Source: Phorcus lineatus (lineage: Eukaryota > Mollusca > Gastropoda > Trochida > Trochidae). Taken from it: a DNA stretch of 64,000 nt. Both the position numbers and the translations under genes were made by a program. The stretch spans positions 31,922,908 to 31,986,907 of the forward strand of contig OV121083.1 of assembly GCA_921293015.1 (NCBI GenBank). Direction: 5' to 3'. This document shows, in pieces, positions 21,191-33,885 of the stretch. Position 1 is the first letter of the stretch. The number at the start of each line of letters is the position of its first letter. The notes beneath the pieces are model-generated. The model ran no database searches, was not told the DNA's origin, and saw only the letters and a program-made list of their open reading frames with translations.

Positions 21191-24100
21191 TTAAAGACAC
21201 TTTTAACTATAAGAATGTCAATAATCCAAAAGCAAGGGAAAGGCTGCTAACACTGAAAGAAGAATTTGATCTAGTCGACCCCTGGAGAAACTTTAACCCC
21301 AATGATACGCTTTACCTGGCGACAACCTACACCCTTAAAACAGAGTAGACTTGATTACTTCCTTATATCCCACAACCTATTATCCTCTGTTGTCAAATGT
21401 GAAATATGAGTATGTTAAACTTGTGAAAAATGTGATAAACGATACAATAAAGCAGTATAACGTAGATAATGGAAATCAAATTGAGTCTCAATTAAGCGAT
21501 CAAATGTTATGGGAAATATTAATGTTAATGATACGGGGAAATACAATCTCATACTCATCTGCTAAGAAGAAAGAACGGGAAAAAGAAGAAAAGGATCTAC
21601 ACTATGCGTTGAATATAAAATCTGTAGAAATTGATACGGCTTCCGATGAGAAAACCAAAAAATCTATTTTAGATGAAATTGAAATTTTAAATGATAAACT
21701 AGAAGAGCTTAACCTCATAAAAACTAAAGGTATTATAATAAGATCCAGAGCTTTATGGGGAGAGAACGGCGAAAAAAATATTTCCTTAACCTCGAGGCAA
21801 GAAATTTTGTTAATAAGGCCTTTATGCGTATTGAAACCAAGAATGGAAATATTGTTACAACCCAACAAGAAATACAAAATGAAGTAAAATCATTTTACGA
21901 AAAGCTATATAGTAGTCAGGATGTATCGAACGTTGATCTACACGACCTTCTAGACGGTTATGACATTCACAAACTATCAGACGAAACATCAAAATCACTT
22001 GAAGGAGAGCTTTCTTATGCAGAGGTTCTCTCAGCCGTTAAATCACTCAAAAATGAAAAAAGCCCAGGGCCTGATGGTTTCACGGCTGAATTCATAAAAT
22101 TCTTTTGGCTTGATTTAGGTAAATATCTTGTACGTTGTTTAAATGAATCGTATAGACATGGCTCACTACCTATATCTCTTAAAAGGGGCTTAATTACATG
22201 TATACCTAAGGGAAACAAACCAAAGCAATTTGTAAAAAACTGGAGACCTATTTCGTTGCTTTCTATTTTCTACAAAATTGGGTCCTTGGCAATCTCCAAA
22301 AGAATCAAAACTGTTCTCGATACTATTATAAATGAAGAACAAAAGGGATTTATGTCAGGGAGATATATTGGTGAAATTACAAGACTTGTCTACGACATGA
22401 TAGAATATACAGATAGCTACCAAATACCGGGACTATTATTACTCATAGACTTTGAAAAAGCTTTCGACACGGTAGACTGGACTTTTTTGGATAAAGCTCT
22501 TGAATTCTTTAACTTTGGGAACTCTATTAGAAACTGGGTAAAAACATTTTATAAGGATATCGAAACTTGCATATTGGTAAACGGATTTGGTTCAGACTTT
22601 TTTAACATTTCAAGGGGCTGTCGACAGGGAGACCCTTTATCCCCTTACCTATTTATCTTATGTGTTGAAATATTAGGTAATATGATTAGAAATAACCCTA
22701 ACATTCAAGGCATAAAAATTGACAATGTTGAATATCTATTGGCACAATTCACGGACGATACTACTTGCATGCTAGATGGCACCGAACGTTGTCTTTACGC
22801 TGTAATGCAAACATTAGAACAATTTGCACGTTTCTCAGGACTAAAGGTTAATGTGGACAAGACTAGGACTTTATGGCTGGGATCAAAGAAACGTTCGAGA
22901 ATGAAACTATGCCCCGAGTGGAAGCTAAACTGGGATCAAGACTCCTTCACACTTTTGGGAATTCACTTTAGTCTAGATCTTGAGGACATGGTTAAAATGA
23001 ATTACGATGAAAAGCTCATAAAATGTCAAACTTTAATGAACTTGTGGTCTGCCAGAAACCTCACTCCGCTTGGTAGAAACACTGTATTAAAATCACTTAT
23101 TCTTCCGAAACTTAACCATCTTTTCACAACAATCCCAAACCCACCTGAAAACGTTATTAAAGATTTCCAAAGCAAATGTTTCAAATTCATTTGGAAAAAT
23201 AAACCTGATAAAATAAAAAGAGGCCACGTTATCTGCAATACAGATGACGGAGGTTTCAATGTTCCAAAGATAAAAGAAATTATCCAAGCGCAAAAGCTAT
23301 CCGTCCTTAGACGTTACTATAAGAAACCAACATCTTGGTCTAATTTAATTGAAATGAACCTGCCCAAAATCAATTCAATGGACATTTTAGAACTTAATTG
23401 TCATCATTTAAAGAACGAAATCACGAAAAATATTAGAAATCCGTTCTACATAGACTTAGTATCATCTTGGCTTGACTTTGTAAAAAATATCTCATCCCAA
23501 GCATTTACAGACATTCCTAATGAAACAATATGGCACAACTCAAACATTATGATTGGTAAACAAACTATCTACTACCCAGACTGGAACTCCAAAGGAATTC
23601 ACTTCATAAATGACCTTTTGGATGAGAACGACTGTTTTCTAGACTTTATAGAATTTAAGAAAATATATGATATTAATACAAACTTTATTCTCTATTATGG
23701 CTTGATTCAAGCAATAAAAGCATACATAAAATCAAGGGGATTTACACAAGTAAAAAAGTTAGAACTACCAACTTTTCCTCTTAATATAAAACATCTCTGC
23801 AAAGAAAACAAAGGATCCAGACACTATTATTCAATCCTTATTCAGAGTCAATGCATAAAAAATCATCATGTCAACAAGTGGAATATCGAATTACAAGATA
23901 ACATTCCTGATATAGCATGGAACAAATACAACAAGATACCTTTCAGATGCACCACTCATACAAATATACAATGGTTTCAATACAAAATTCTACACCATAT
24001 CCTACCAACAAATACTCGACTTTACAAAATTGGATATTTGAAGTCTGACCTATATGATTTCTGTTCAAGACATCCTGATACTATCCAACATTTATTCTGG

Positions 24101-24415
24101 GAATGTGATTTTGTGAGACCACTGTGGACAAAACTGGAAGATTGGCTGAAAGAGAGAGCGCAAATCGAAATACATTTTGATAAACAAAAGATTCTTATTG
24201 GCTTCCCAGACAGAAACAACGACCCGTTAAACGTTATTATTCTGATTTTCAAAAAAACAATTTTCGATCTTAAACTCAAAAGGCCGCCAACCTTCCAAAC
24301 ACTTATTTCTAAAGTCCACGATTATTATAATGTTACTAAATGTGCAGCCGAAATGTCTAACAAAATCGATATGTTCTATAAATTCTGGTCATCCTGTCAT
24401 TCTTTATTCATATAA
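21191..24415 (+). pseudogene. L1-1 ORF2, 3' part: reverse transcriptase and C-terminal zinc knuckle
   Basis: Continues ORF2 from DTFNYKN (21,196). The end of the endonuclease is damaged: a frameshift near 21,312, a loss of about 40 codons near 21,405 that removes the catalytic SDH region, and another frameshift near 21,770. From there an 880-codon frame is open to 24,415. Reverse transcriptase motifs follow: KSPGPDGFTAEF, NWRPISLLSI, QKGFMSGRYIGE, LLIDFEKAFDTV, GCRQGDPLSPYLF and QFTDDTTCM. The active-site box reads FTDD where L1-full has FADD; both aspartates remain. A C-x2-C...H...C-like knuckle stands near the end. It is dead as a mobile element through its endonuclease and ORF1 damage. Confidence 0.9.
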
Positions 24416-24510
24416 ATGTAATGTGTGATTGATACCTACATGTATATATTTTCGAAATAAAAGTTTAAATTAAAAAAAAAAAAAAAAAAAAAAACAAAAA
24501 AACAAATTGA
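24416..24510 (+). other. L1-1 3' UTR, poly(A) tail and right TSD
   Basis: A short 3' UTR with AATAAA at about 24,456, then an A-rich tail and the TSD AAACAAATTGA (24,500-24,510). This is the classic end of target-primed reverse transcription. Confidence 0.85.
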
Positions 24511-24859
24511 ATATAGTTTTACCCTCAACCATATTTGACAGATCTATAAAGATAGGTAATAGACATGTATAAAAAGCTAGGTGAAACCATTATGTATAGT
24601 AGAGGAGATGTGTTAGAAACAAAATGACTTTTCATAGTCAGTTTTTGTCATATTTCCATGGAAAACAGAAAACTTAATTGAAACATCTTAGTTCATCATC
24701 TGACCCTTACATCTAGCGATCATGGTCGATATTTAGTTTGGTGAGGTTAGCATGCTCCAAACCAGATGACTTCTTATACAGTCAATATATTAGTCATGTT
24801 TGCATCGAAACCACAAATAGTATTAAAGAAAACCATTACTGAAATATAGCTCTTACCCT

Positions 24860-24990
24860 AGGGATCATGGTTTTCATGTGTATCAAGTTTGGTGAAGCTA
24901 GCATGTATATATATAGTTTTGAAGAAATGATTTGGACAAAGTTTGTGATGGACTGACAGATGGACAGTATGAATTCTTCATACCCTGCTT
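24860..24990 (+). repeat. Dispersed repeat, GGACGGACAG type
   Basis: Contains 'gtgtatcaagtttggtgaag', 'ctagcatgta' and a 'ggactgacagatggacag' tract; same family as 449-965. Confidence 0.6.
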
Positions 24991-27013
24991 CCACTATAAA
25001 ATGAGGGTAAAACATGTAAATAATTAGTGTGCATATGCACACTTAATCATATTATATGGAAATGAAGACCATGTATTGTCTTCTTCAGTGTTATTAGATT
25101 TATGAAATAAATCATCTGGTTAAAAAGATCTAAAATGCAGAAACAGAGAGGGGATATAGCTTTTCATTTTAAGATAATGATTTACCATATTGTTGTCCCT
25201 TATTTTAAAAGTATGAAAGTGTCTATGATATTATTGAATTTTAGTTAAACAACAAAATTTGCCTAATTTGTAAATTTTGCAAGCTTGAAAATCTTGCAAC
25301 ATCTACAAGAGAACCATAGTTATCCAAGACCTGCAAGTTAATGATTAATTTATATCATAAGAACGACATTCCTGTCAGTGTTTATCAGTAAGCCTGTTGA
25401 CTTCTATGTTCATCAGTAGTATCCCTAACTGACAACAAACATCAACACACACCTTAACTGACTTAGTGTCTTATATGTGGAGGATCAATATCATCTGTTT
25501 TAAGAACTCTTGACATCTGCATCTGTGTGTGGACTCATAAGGATAATACACTATAAGCTTCCAGATACCATCACAAAACAAGCTCATGCACACACCAGAG
25601 TCCCTTCTTGATTAGGTAGGTTAACTGTTGTTCTTGTTATAATTTTAGGTCCAACAAATTGTACCTACCTTAGATGTCACAAAACACACTTCACTGGAGG
25701 AAGGTAAAAGTAGATCCAAGCTCCACTGTACATCCCTGTATCGCTGCACACACCGTTCTGAATATGTGTGCTCAAGGCAAATGGTTGCTGATCACTGACT
25801 CCCTCCTAACCAGATGGATAACAATATTGCAGCAGCACCAAGCGTAAGCTCACCTGCCAGCTAACCCTGAGGGCTTTATGTGCTAATGGGCTTATAATGG
25901 GCTTGCCTTGTTTAATCCATCAGTCCCTATTATTCTGTTTGTCCCTGTGAGTGATAACACCTCCACCCATTCACAACCAGCTACTGCTTGAGGCAACAAG
26001 TCATTGTTGTTGAGAGAAGTTGTGTCCATCAGACAATGGTCAACCCAGGCTTCTAGTGGTTATTAAGTCAATCTGAGCTACTATCAGCTATATATGGTAA
26101 CCTGGAGGGCAGATAATTCATAAAAAAAAGATGTTCAAGCTAAACAGAGTCATTCACTGTAATGAAATGGCATTTTGAGACACAAGCTAAGCTGTGAGGA
26201 TATATGGATTTTGTGTGGAGAGGAAAGGGTTGCTTATTCTCTAGTATGTCCACATATATACTGATGCTTACAGGGATCAAGGATAACCTAGGAGTATAAA
26301 TATTCTATGAGACACAGGGACAGTCGGACAGACAGACACAGATACAGACAAAAGAATTTAATGTTTAAATTCAGTTTTTGAGGATTTTATGAATTTGAGA
26401 GTCAACAGGTCTGTCAGGGCACTTAGGAAGGGAAGGGCTCTTTGGGATCAAAAACCAAAGTAGTAAACTACCAGAAATCAAAGCCCTACAGTCAGACTGG
26501 TGGCTGATATCAATTACCAGTCATTATGAAAACCTATATGTCCTCTTTATAACATTTTGAAAAATTAAAAAAATTCGCCAGTGAATGTCAGTGTTCTGTT
26601 TTAGTCATGCACATACAAATGAACATGAGATCCAAGTTAAAATTTTGACAGCTATTAGCAGATCACTGTTTGGAGAACGATGAAATTTCTATTGTATTTG
26701 ACATTCCAGTACTCGACAGGCAAATTTTGTTGTTGTTAAAGAGCCATTTTGATTTTGTTTGGTAAAAAATTGGATTCTGCTTCATATATTGAAGAATATT
26801 AAGGTAAATTTGCTGTCCCATTCATCAAGAACTGGTGCACTGGGGCATGACAAGAGAAAAAGAGGTGATTGACTTTCTCGTTCAAGTAATCTTGCTATTC
26901 AATGCCACTCATGTAGGGCTAATTGTAGAAGTCTCGAATCAGTGAAGCGATCACTTCTTCATTGAGACATCATTCACATGTGATAAGGAGCTGGTATATA
27001 CTGCTAGGCTAAA
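24991..27013. other. No gene; 25.38-26.08 kb looks less neutral
   Basis: No exon was supported. From about 25,380 to 26,080 base composition is more even, with homeobox-like TAAT/ATTA words, resembling intronic conserved non-coding DNA. Conservation cannot be tested here. Confidence 0.35.
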
Positions 27014-28693
27014 CCCATCTTCCTACGCAAAGCTTAACTATTGCCAGTCTCGAACTGTCCAAGTTAACCCTTGCTGCCGACACAAGGCTTGATGCCAGCA
27101 CCCTCACTGGCGAGTTTTAGTTATCTCCAGTTACCTCCCTTATTATGGCCAATCGGCGACGCCGTGTCATTTGCGATATAATCAAAATGGCTGCGCCCAT
27201 TGAAAGTGACCTGTTTGATCAGGTTACAAAGAAGTTGGCATTGCAAACCTTTCAAACAAGAAGATTGAGTTTATAAATGTACTGAGGGACAAAAAAAATG
27301 TTTTTGTTGTTATTAGGACCGGTTTTGGTAAATAAATAACATATGACTGCGCCAATTATATTTTTCAAAGGGAAGTATGTAGGCCCATTTATCGTGGGCG
27401 TTACCATTATATAATTGTATTTGTTCATCAAATAAGTAAACTTTACAAATTTTTTCTTTTCAAATAGCTGAAAAATTATCCTGGAAAATATGTGAAAATC
27501 AAATTTATAGGGGAGAAAATATTTTTAGACATACAATGAATAGTATATATTGTCTATGCAATGTATATCAACAGAGGTACCCTATTTTCAGGGCAATTAT
27601 GATTTAATTGACAAATTAATATCTGTGAACGAAACATGGTAATATTATCATTACAATAAATTCAATTTAATTTTAGTTAATATTAAGATTAGAAAAAAGA
27701 ATTTGCAAAACTACGAAAAATATTCTGGTACAATTACTACAAAAGTGGACTTGTCTTAGTTTTACCTGACACACCTTTTTAGTTGGTAAGCTTTGACTCT
27801 ATATCAAGAACTAAAAATTGTCTATCTTTATCATGTGCACAAATCTCAAATTTGATTATCCAACTGTTCACAAACACACATACAAGCCAAACGAGTGAGA
27901 ATAATTTTTATATCATGGCACATACAGTAATATTTTCAAAAATGTAAATGACCCAGTGAAATCAGTGAAAATGGAAGAAAATATAGCAATTGTTTTACTT
28001 TTTTGATTTTTTATTGACGACTTGATATTTAAATGGTACAAATCAAAATACCTGGTTTTTGACTGCAAGAAGTAAAGTTTGTTGAGAGAAACGTTTACTA
28101 CCATGATACGAGGTCGCAGGCTACTACATTTCGAGTGTTATGACATCGAAATATGTTCAAATTTTATCGGTTAATTTATGTAAAATTTAATCAATGTTTC
28201 GGTTCAACGGGTATTCAATAAAGTTTTTGCAAGCACAAAAGATAAGACAATTGTACGATGACAGGAAATAAAGTCTTGCAGGGCGTAGTGCATCGAGGCA
28301 GTGCTTCAAATCATGGTCAATTTTATCGAGCTTGATTAGTTTTCCGAAGCAATTTAAGAATAAATTCATTGACAGGCCACTGTCCGCTTTAGGTTTGTAC
28401 CAAAATAATAACGCAAATTGACTTTAAACAAAAAGGAACTTGAATATATTCTTCATCGCTTTGCAGGCGGCACTTTCTCTTTGCAAATCTTTCAGTCGAC
28501 GGACTGCGACATGGGCGCAGCCATGTTTGTTCGAGTCCCCGGATGTAGCTTTTGCTAGGAGCTTTCTGATTGGACTATCTAATTCCTTTGCAGTGAGCTA
28601 GAGAGCTAGCACAGGAAAGTCTTGTGTCGGCAGCAAGGGTTAACTTGGACAGTTCGAGACTGGCAATAGTTAAGCTTTGCGTAGGAAGATGGG
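27014..28693. mobile_element. Non-autonomous DNA element, 1.68 kb, identical 73-bp TIRs
   Basis: The left end (27,014-27,086, starting CCCATCTTCCTACGC) and right end (28,621-28,693) are exact reverse complements over all 73 bases. Farther in, ATGGCTGCGCCCAT and its complement (about 27,187 and 28,511) pair as well. No transposase frame exists inside. The TSD is unclear (CTA or TA beside both ends), so the superfamily is open. Perfect TIRs suggest recent arrival or gene conversion. Confidence 0.85.
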
Positions 28694-28985
28694 CTATACC
28701 CTTCATGGCTACCTCCCTGTGTGCATCTCTGCCCGCCTCTCTGCACACAAGTTGTTTACTAGATGCATATTCTCTTGATGCCAATTTGCTCACAACAAAT
28801 TTTGCCTGTGTTCTCCATTGGCGCTTTATCGCCTGCAGTATTGATTAGTGACAACAAAATGTGATATACATATCAACTTCTTGTAAAGGGTTACATGCAA
28901 TGTAAATGTCAACTTAATGTTGCATAAGCAAACCTTATACATTTGCTTATTTCAAAGTTGATGTTGTAAATTGCAGCGAAGTGTT

Positions 28986-29640
28986 TTAGAACATATTAAG
29001 TGCCTTTCCATCTGAAAGAAATACAATATTTGAAGTTTCATGTATGAAAGACTTGGTCCCTTGGCCACTTTTAGGGGTCACAGGGCCATCAAATCTACAA
29101 ATAAGAAATTAGAAGGAGTCTGCGCAAAAAGTTCACATTCCTAGACTTCTTGCTTCTGGAGAAGAAAATGAAAAGGGTGTTTTAGGGTGTTATCCCTTTG
29201 GCCCATTTTAAGTGTCACAGGGTCACCTTATCAAAAGCATATAGCATCCCTATCAGCCAAGGAGCCTGTGCACAAAGTTTCAGCTACCTAACCCTCTTGC
29301 TTCTGGAGAGGAAGATGAAAATAGGTTTTTAGGGTGTTGTGGCCGTCATTTGGGGTGACAGGGTCGTCAAATCTATGAATTAGAATCCCCATCACCTAGG
29401 CAGTCTGTAACTTAGTTTCATCTTTCTAGACATTTTGCTTTTGGAAAAGAAGATAAAAATAGAAGAAGAAGAAAATAGCCCTTGTGGCCCTTAGTAGGGT
29501 ACTCTATAAGTCTAGGAGCCCGTAAACAAGATTTCATATTTCTTGAGTCAGTGGTCGTGGAGAAGAAGATTAGTTAGTGAAAACGGAAAGACGGACCTGG
29601 AAACCTGCCATGCCATAAGCCTTTCAGGCCAGATGTGTTT
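28986..29640 (+). repeat. Degenerate tandem repeat, about 130-150 bp unit
   Basis: Four worn copies built on 'ggtcacagggtca', 'atcaaatctatgaatta', 'cacaaagtttcagctacc' and 'tgcttctggagaagaag', ending in a GGACGGACC-like tail and 'gccatgccataagcc'. This end motif is shared with the dispersed family at 42.35 kb. Confidence 0.65.
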
Positions 29641-30635
29641 AAAAATAGTCAAAATGCTGTGGAACTTTGAAAACAAGAAAAAATGAGCAGAGCTAACATA
29701 CCCTCACCAAAAATTTGTCAATCATGGTAGAATTTGTAGCCTAGATTTAGAATTGAGTAATATTTTTATCTCAAAATAATGAAGTGATAAAAATATAAGT
29801 TGTGACACTCAAATCTCTCTTGATTACTGTAGGATTATGAGAGAATAACTTCAGAAGTGTTGGAGATCTGTCATGCAATGAAATAATTCACTGTCATAAA
29901 CAATTAGGGTCTATCAAAGATGATACATTTCTTCAAGAGGAATAACTGGAAAAACAACAATTCTTGCAGTGTTTCCGCTTGCATTTGTAACAGCCTGTCA
30001 TCATGTCCGACGGTTTATAAATTACTACATTTTCATTCTTCTCTGGTACATTAAATCTAATCAATAAAAGTTTAGTTTTCTACCATCACTTTGGTCTTAA
30101 GAGTACTATGTTTCCCTCTGTAGTATGTTTGTGTTATTTCGTAAAGGGGCCACATGCCCATGATACAGCTATTGTACAGAAGCTTCTTGCATTACATCTG
30201 TAGTTGATTGAAAGATTCATCTGCTTCTTTATTTCTACTTTTAGTTGAATCATGTTTGAAATCAGAATTGATCAGGGAAAGAATAAACTTCCGTAGACAG
30301 TTAAGAATACCATTGTCATCAATGTCAGTAAATTCAGCTTAATTAAGTTATCTGTATGAATACTTGTTTGTTTGTGATTCAGGTCCTTCCGAAGTTTACA
30401 GATGTTCCTTCAAAAGTGGGACGATATTGCTTCCATTAGGGACGAAAAATCTCTGTTATTACCGATTTTCACCGATGTTGACGTGTTTGTTTTGCGATTA
30501 AGCTGGTTTACTTCCATTATGGAAGCTTTTCCTTCTATTAGGCACTGTTTTCCTTCAAATTTGATGCATTTCCTTCAATTACTTAGGGGGGCCTGTAATT
30601 GGCTGGAAAATAACAAACTTCTAGGTGGGGTATGA
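29641..30635. other. No gene seen
   Basis: AT-rich. An open frame at 30,402-30,635 has no splice or family support. Confidence 0.45.
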
Positions 30636-31200
30636 TAAGAAAAAGATTTGCAGGATCCCCAAATGGAGGCTGTATCATGTTTGCAGACAATGGGTGTAAT
30701 GGTTCAAGAGATACGATATTAACAGAGTCTGAATAGCAGTCAAAGTGCGATCATGACCTTGAAAATAAGGAAAATGTCGTCAACATCAACTTATGTCTGC
30801 ATATTCTCCAAATGTATGCTGTAACCAAATTTACAGAATTTCAGTCCCTCGGTTCATTAGAAAGTGGTTCAAGGGCATAGTTAACTTCAAAATAAGGTCA
30901 TGGTCACTTTAATCAAATGTTGTCTGGAGACATTGGGTGCCAGAGCTAAGTGGTGAGGTTGAAAATAAAATCAAGGTATTCATCATCAACTGGTGTCTTC
31001 TTAGTCCCCCAATGCAGGCCATCACCAAATTAGGAGAAATTGGATACAACGAATTCAATAGATTTCGAATTTGTAATGCGGTCAAAACGCTGTGGTGTCC
31101 TTGAAAAAGGTCAAGGTTACCAAAATCGAGTCTATATAATTCTCCCCATGTAGGCTATCACCCAATTTGAAGATTAAATGCAATGGTTAAAAAAAATGTG
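30636..31200 (+). repeat. Degenerate tandem repeat, about 170-190 bp unit
   Basis: Three to four worn copies of a pattern: 'ctccccaatgtaggctatcaccaaatt', a 'caatggttcaa' word, then 'gtcaaaacgctgtggtgaccttg' and 'aaggtcaaggt'. A dispersed non-coding repeat. Confidence 0.55.
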
Positions 31201-33372
31201 TAAACAAGAATCAATGTATCATATGTATTTATGATGTTTCTGAACAAAATTTTCCCCATTTTAAGGCTCATTAGGTATCCTTAATTAGTAATAAAAATCC
31301 TAACAGATTTAATTCTATTTAGAAACCATCTTCAAAATGTCAGTGTCACAAATAACGTATCTGAATCTGAAACAAAATGGACTAAATGGAATTTTTTTTA
31401 AATCCTTGCAAGTTCATGGACTGCACTGGGTGCACATGATGAGAATATTTACTTTGTGCTTTGAGCTTGGTATCTGATTACTTCATGCTTAAAACACTGA
31501 GGCAAACAGGTCAAGTGTCCCAAGAAGGCTACTGACAATTAACGTTATCTAAAATCATTAAATTATTGGGTTTTTTCACTAGGACTAAATGACATTTCAG
31601 TCAATTATTACCAATATCTCCTGAATTGTATCAGGAAATACAGACAGTTTGTCTGTGTCATCTTCACAATGCAAGAGGATAGAGGAGATATTCCTGACAA
31701 TGTTCTGACCCCTACAGTATACTAGATAGTCCTATAGCTAAAAAAATTATCATGAAACTGCATTCTTGTTATCATGAAAGAGTGGGCAGCTGCAATTGAT
31801 AATGGCCCACCCAATCCTAGGCCAATATTGTTTTGATCCAAGTAATGTCACGTACTACAGAATATCGTTCAAAACTTTACAAAATGGCGACCAACTAAGT
31901 GTTTTGATTCTTAAGCATTTTCATCTATTTCTTAAAAAGGAAAACACAAAGTTTAATATGATGTGTCAATACAGCTGTATTATAATTTAATTAGGAGTTT
32001 TAAACAAAATTAAGTACATTATCGTCCCATGTCGCATACAGTAAACTTCAATATTAATTTTGAGTAGCCAGAGTATGATAATTATAGCCTACCTTTGCAA
32101 AAGATACTAACTTCATTGATTTTTTAAATTTTTATGTTTAGTTATTAGATCAATCACAACTTTGTATCAATTTGAGAGTTACAGGATACAGAACAAGTTT
32201 GATTCACTGCAGTGACGAAAACAACTTTGACATCATTCTCCAAAAGACCGGTCTATTCAGGTTTTCCACCAATCGGTACGCCATATTTTTTACCTAACTT
32301 CCCGCGATCACTTCCTCGGACATCAACAGGCATGGCAGACTGTCTGCATGACACAGGATTTGTGTCCAGACATTTTACGAAGAAATGCAGCAATATAAAA
32401 TCAATATAGTCGATGACAGTGTAAATAAACTGAAAAAAGGGTCCTTTCTTTCAGAAATATACATCGGAGACAGTATATCAGACTCATATTGGAGATGGAT
32501 CAATAAACAAGAGGTAACGAGAGGTGAGTGCATCATGCTCGGTTTGTTTAAGTAAATAAAAGTGTATTTTGGGGTCTAATTTCAAGTAAAACTTTTCCAG
32601 TACAGTAAATTGAAGTTAGTTGACTTTTTTCCTTTCAATGTAAGTTTGCCTCTGGCGAAGTGAATAAACAGAAGTAAAATTTCTAAAGGCCTAGTGGAAA
32701 TCTATCAATAACAGGCATGTGTGGGGAGATGAAACAAAGAACGAATTACCTTGTTTTTACTAAATTTTTTTTTACTTAATCATCTACAATCATTATTCAA
32801 TATCAATTAGATATCATACAATCACCATCAATGTGATTGATAAAGATCCAATATCAATTTAATTTTCAAGTAAAAACTATGAATTATGGGTGACAAAATT
32901 GAATGCATTTGTCTTAGTCTATGGGGGTAAAGTGTTAGAAAATGCTGGGGGACCTCATGGGATAAATAACCAGATCATCCTAATGAAACAATAACAAATT
33001 GGAAAGCTAAATAGATATATCACCCATATGGGAAGAGGGACACAGGGTAATATTTTCCTGTAAGTCACATGGGAGTTACACAATGTCTTTGCATTTGATT
33101 GGTTGTTGTAAACCAAGAAAAAGAACTCTGTGCCGGGACTATTTCATTCATCTTTCCAACTTGGCCCGACCGGTAATTTGTTTACCCTTATTCTGAATTT
33201 TTAAAATGTATATTCATTCAATGTAGTCTCCAGTCATCATTTCTCAGCTGTGCCGCCACAAACAACGTGAAATAAGTCTGCCACATTGCACAAAAAGTAT
33301 AGAAATTAGCGATTATTGAATTACTTTCTCATCACGCTAAACTAACAGTCGCCTGGTTCCGTTCTATCGTTA
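31201..33372. other. No gene seen
   Basis: AT-rich, no supported exon. 32,210-32,530 is slightly GC-richer and ends near a GTGAGT donor-like site, but no coding frame fits. Confidence 0.4.
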
Positions 33373-33425
33373 TGACGTCATAGACACGAGCGACTATGAC
33401 GTCACAGGGCCGTCAGTTACGTCAC
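33373..33425. promoter_or_regulatory. Cluster of CRE/ATF-like sites
   Basis: Two full TGACGTCA palindromes (33,373-33,380 and 33,397-33,404) and a TTACGTCAC variant (33,417-33,425) lie within 53 bases in a locally CpG-rich patch. CREB/ATF proteins bind TGACGTCA. No adjacent gene start was recognised, so the target is unknown. Confidence 0.5.
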
Positions 33426-33736
33426 AAGAAGTTCAGCCGTCTTGTAGTATTACTGTAGGGCGTCGCTGACCTCTTCAAATTAACACAAAACTGTTAAATG
33501 TAATTATTTTGAATGACGGTTACGAAAAAAGGAATAAACTTTTAACAACAACTACATTAAGCTTATATTTTGAAACTTTTTACAAATGACAATTTAGTCG
33601 TGCGTAGGTAACTGTAAAGTTAAGCCACAGCACACGCGTATGAATTTGGAAATTCGCAACCCTGATCCTTTATAGAGGAACGATTATTTCTATCCTTTCG
33701 AGTTTTAATCTTTTAAAAAACATATGGGTAATATAA
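33426..33736. other. No gene seen
   Basis: Continuation of the CpG-containing patch fading into AT-rich DNA. Confidence 0.4.
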
Positions 33737-33885
33737 ACAATAACCAACTCGTGATGGGAAATGACAGATTATCTTTCCCTCGTTATATTAATTGTGTAAT
33801 TCTCTTGCCAAGGCTCGAGAATTACAAAATTAATATAACGAGGGAAAGATTATCTGTCCTTCCCCAGTCACTCGTTAGTTATTGT
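33737..33885. mobile_element. Foldback MITE, about 150 bp
   Basis: Nearly the whole stretch is self-complementary: ACAATAAC...GTTATTGT at the rim, then CTTTCCCTCGTTATATTAAT pairing with its complement around a short loop at about 33,804-33,816. Confidence 0.75.

Larger units (their letters stand above)
3362..24499 (+). mobile_element. Full-length L1/Tx1-like LINE (L1-1), split by a 15.2-kb insert
   Basis: An 11-bp TSD, AAACAAATTGA, lies at 3,351-3,361 and 24,500-24,510, directly before the 5' end (CTTCCGG) and directly after a poly(A) tail. Between them in order are a 5' UTR, ORF1, a long spacer, the start of ORF2 (to about 5,964), foreign DNA (5,965-21,190) and the rest of ORF2 (from about 21,191). 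The LINE parts sum to about 5.9 kb, like L1-full at 49.2-56.0 kb. The outer TSDs show the LINE integrated whole and was broken afterwards. It is inactive: one stop in ORF1, frameshifts and a deletion in ORF2. Confidence 0.92.

Noticed and set aside
5961-21198. AAGAC as a 5-bp target-site duplication of the 15.2-kb insert
   Set aside because: Using it would leave the LINE short of several codons and the ends show no inverted repeats; a 5-base match is weak.
30402-30635. 77-residue open frame
   Set aside because: No start context, splice sites or recognisable residues; within expectation for chance.
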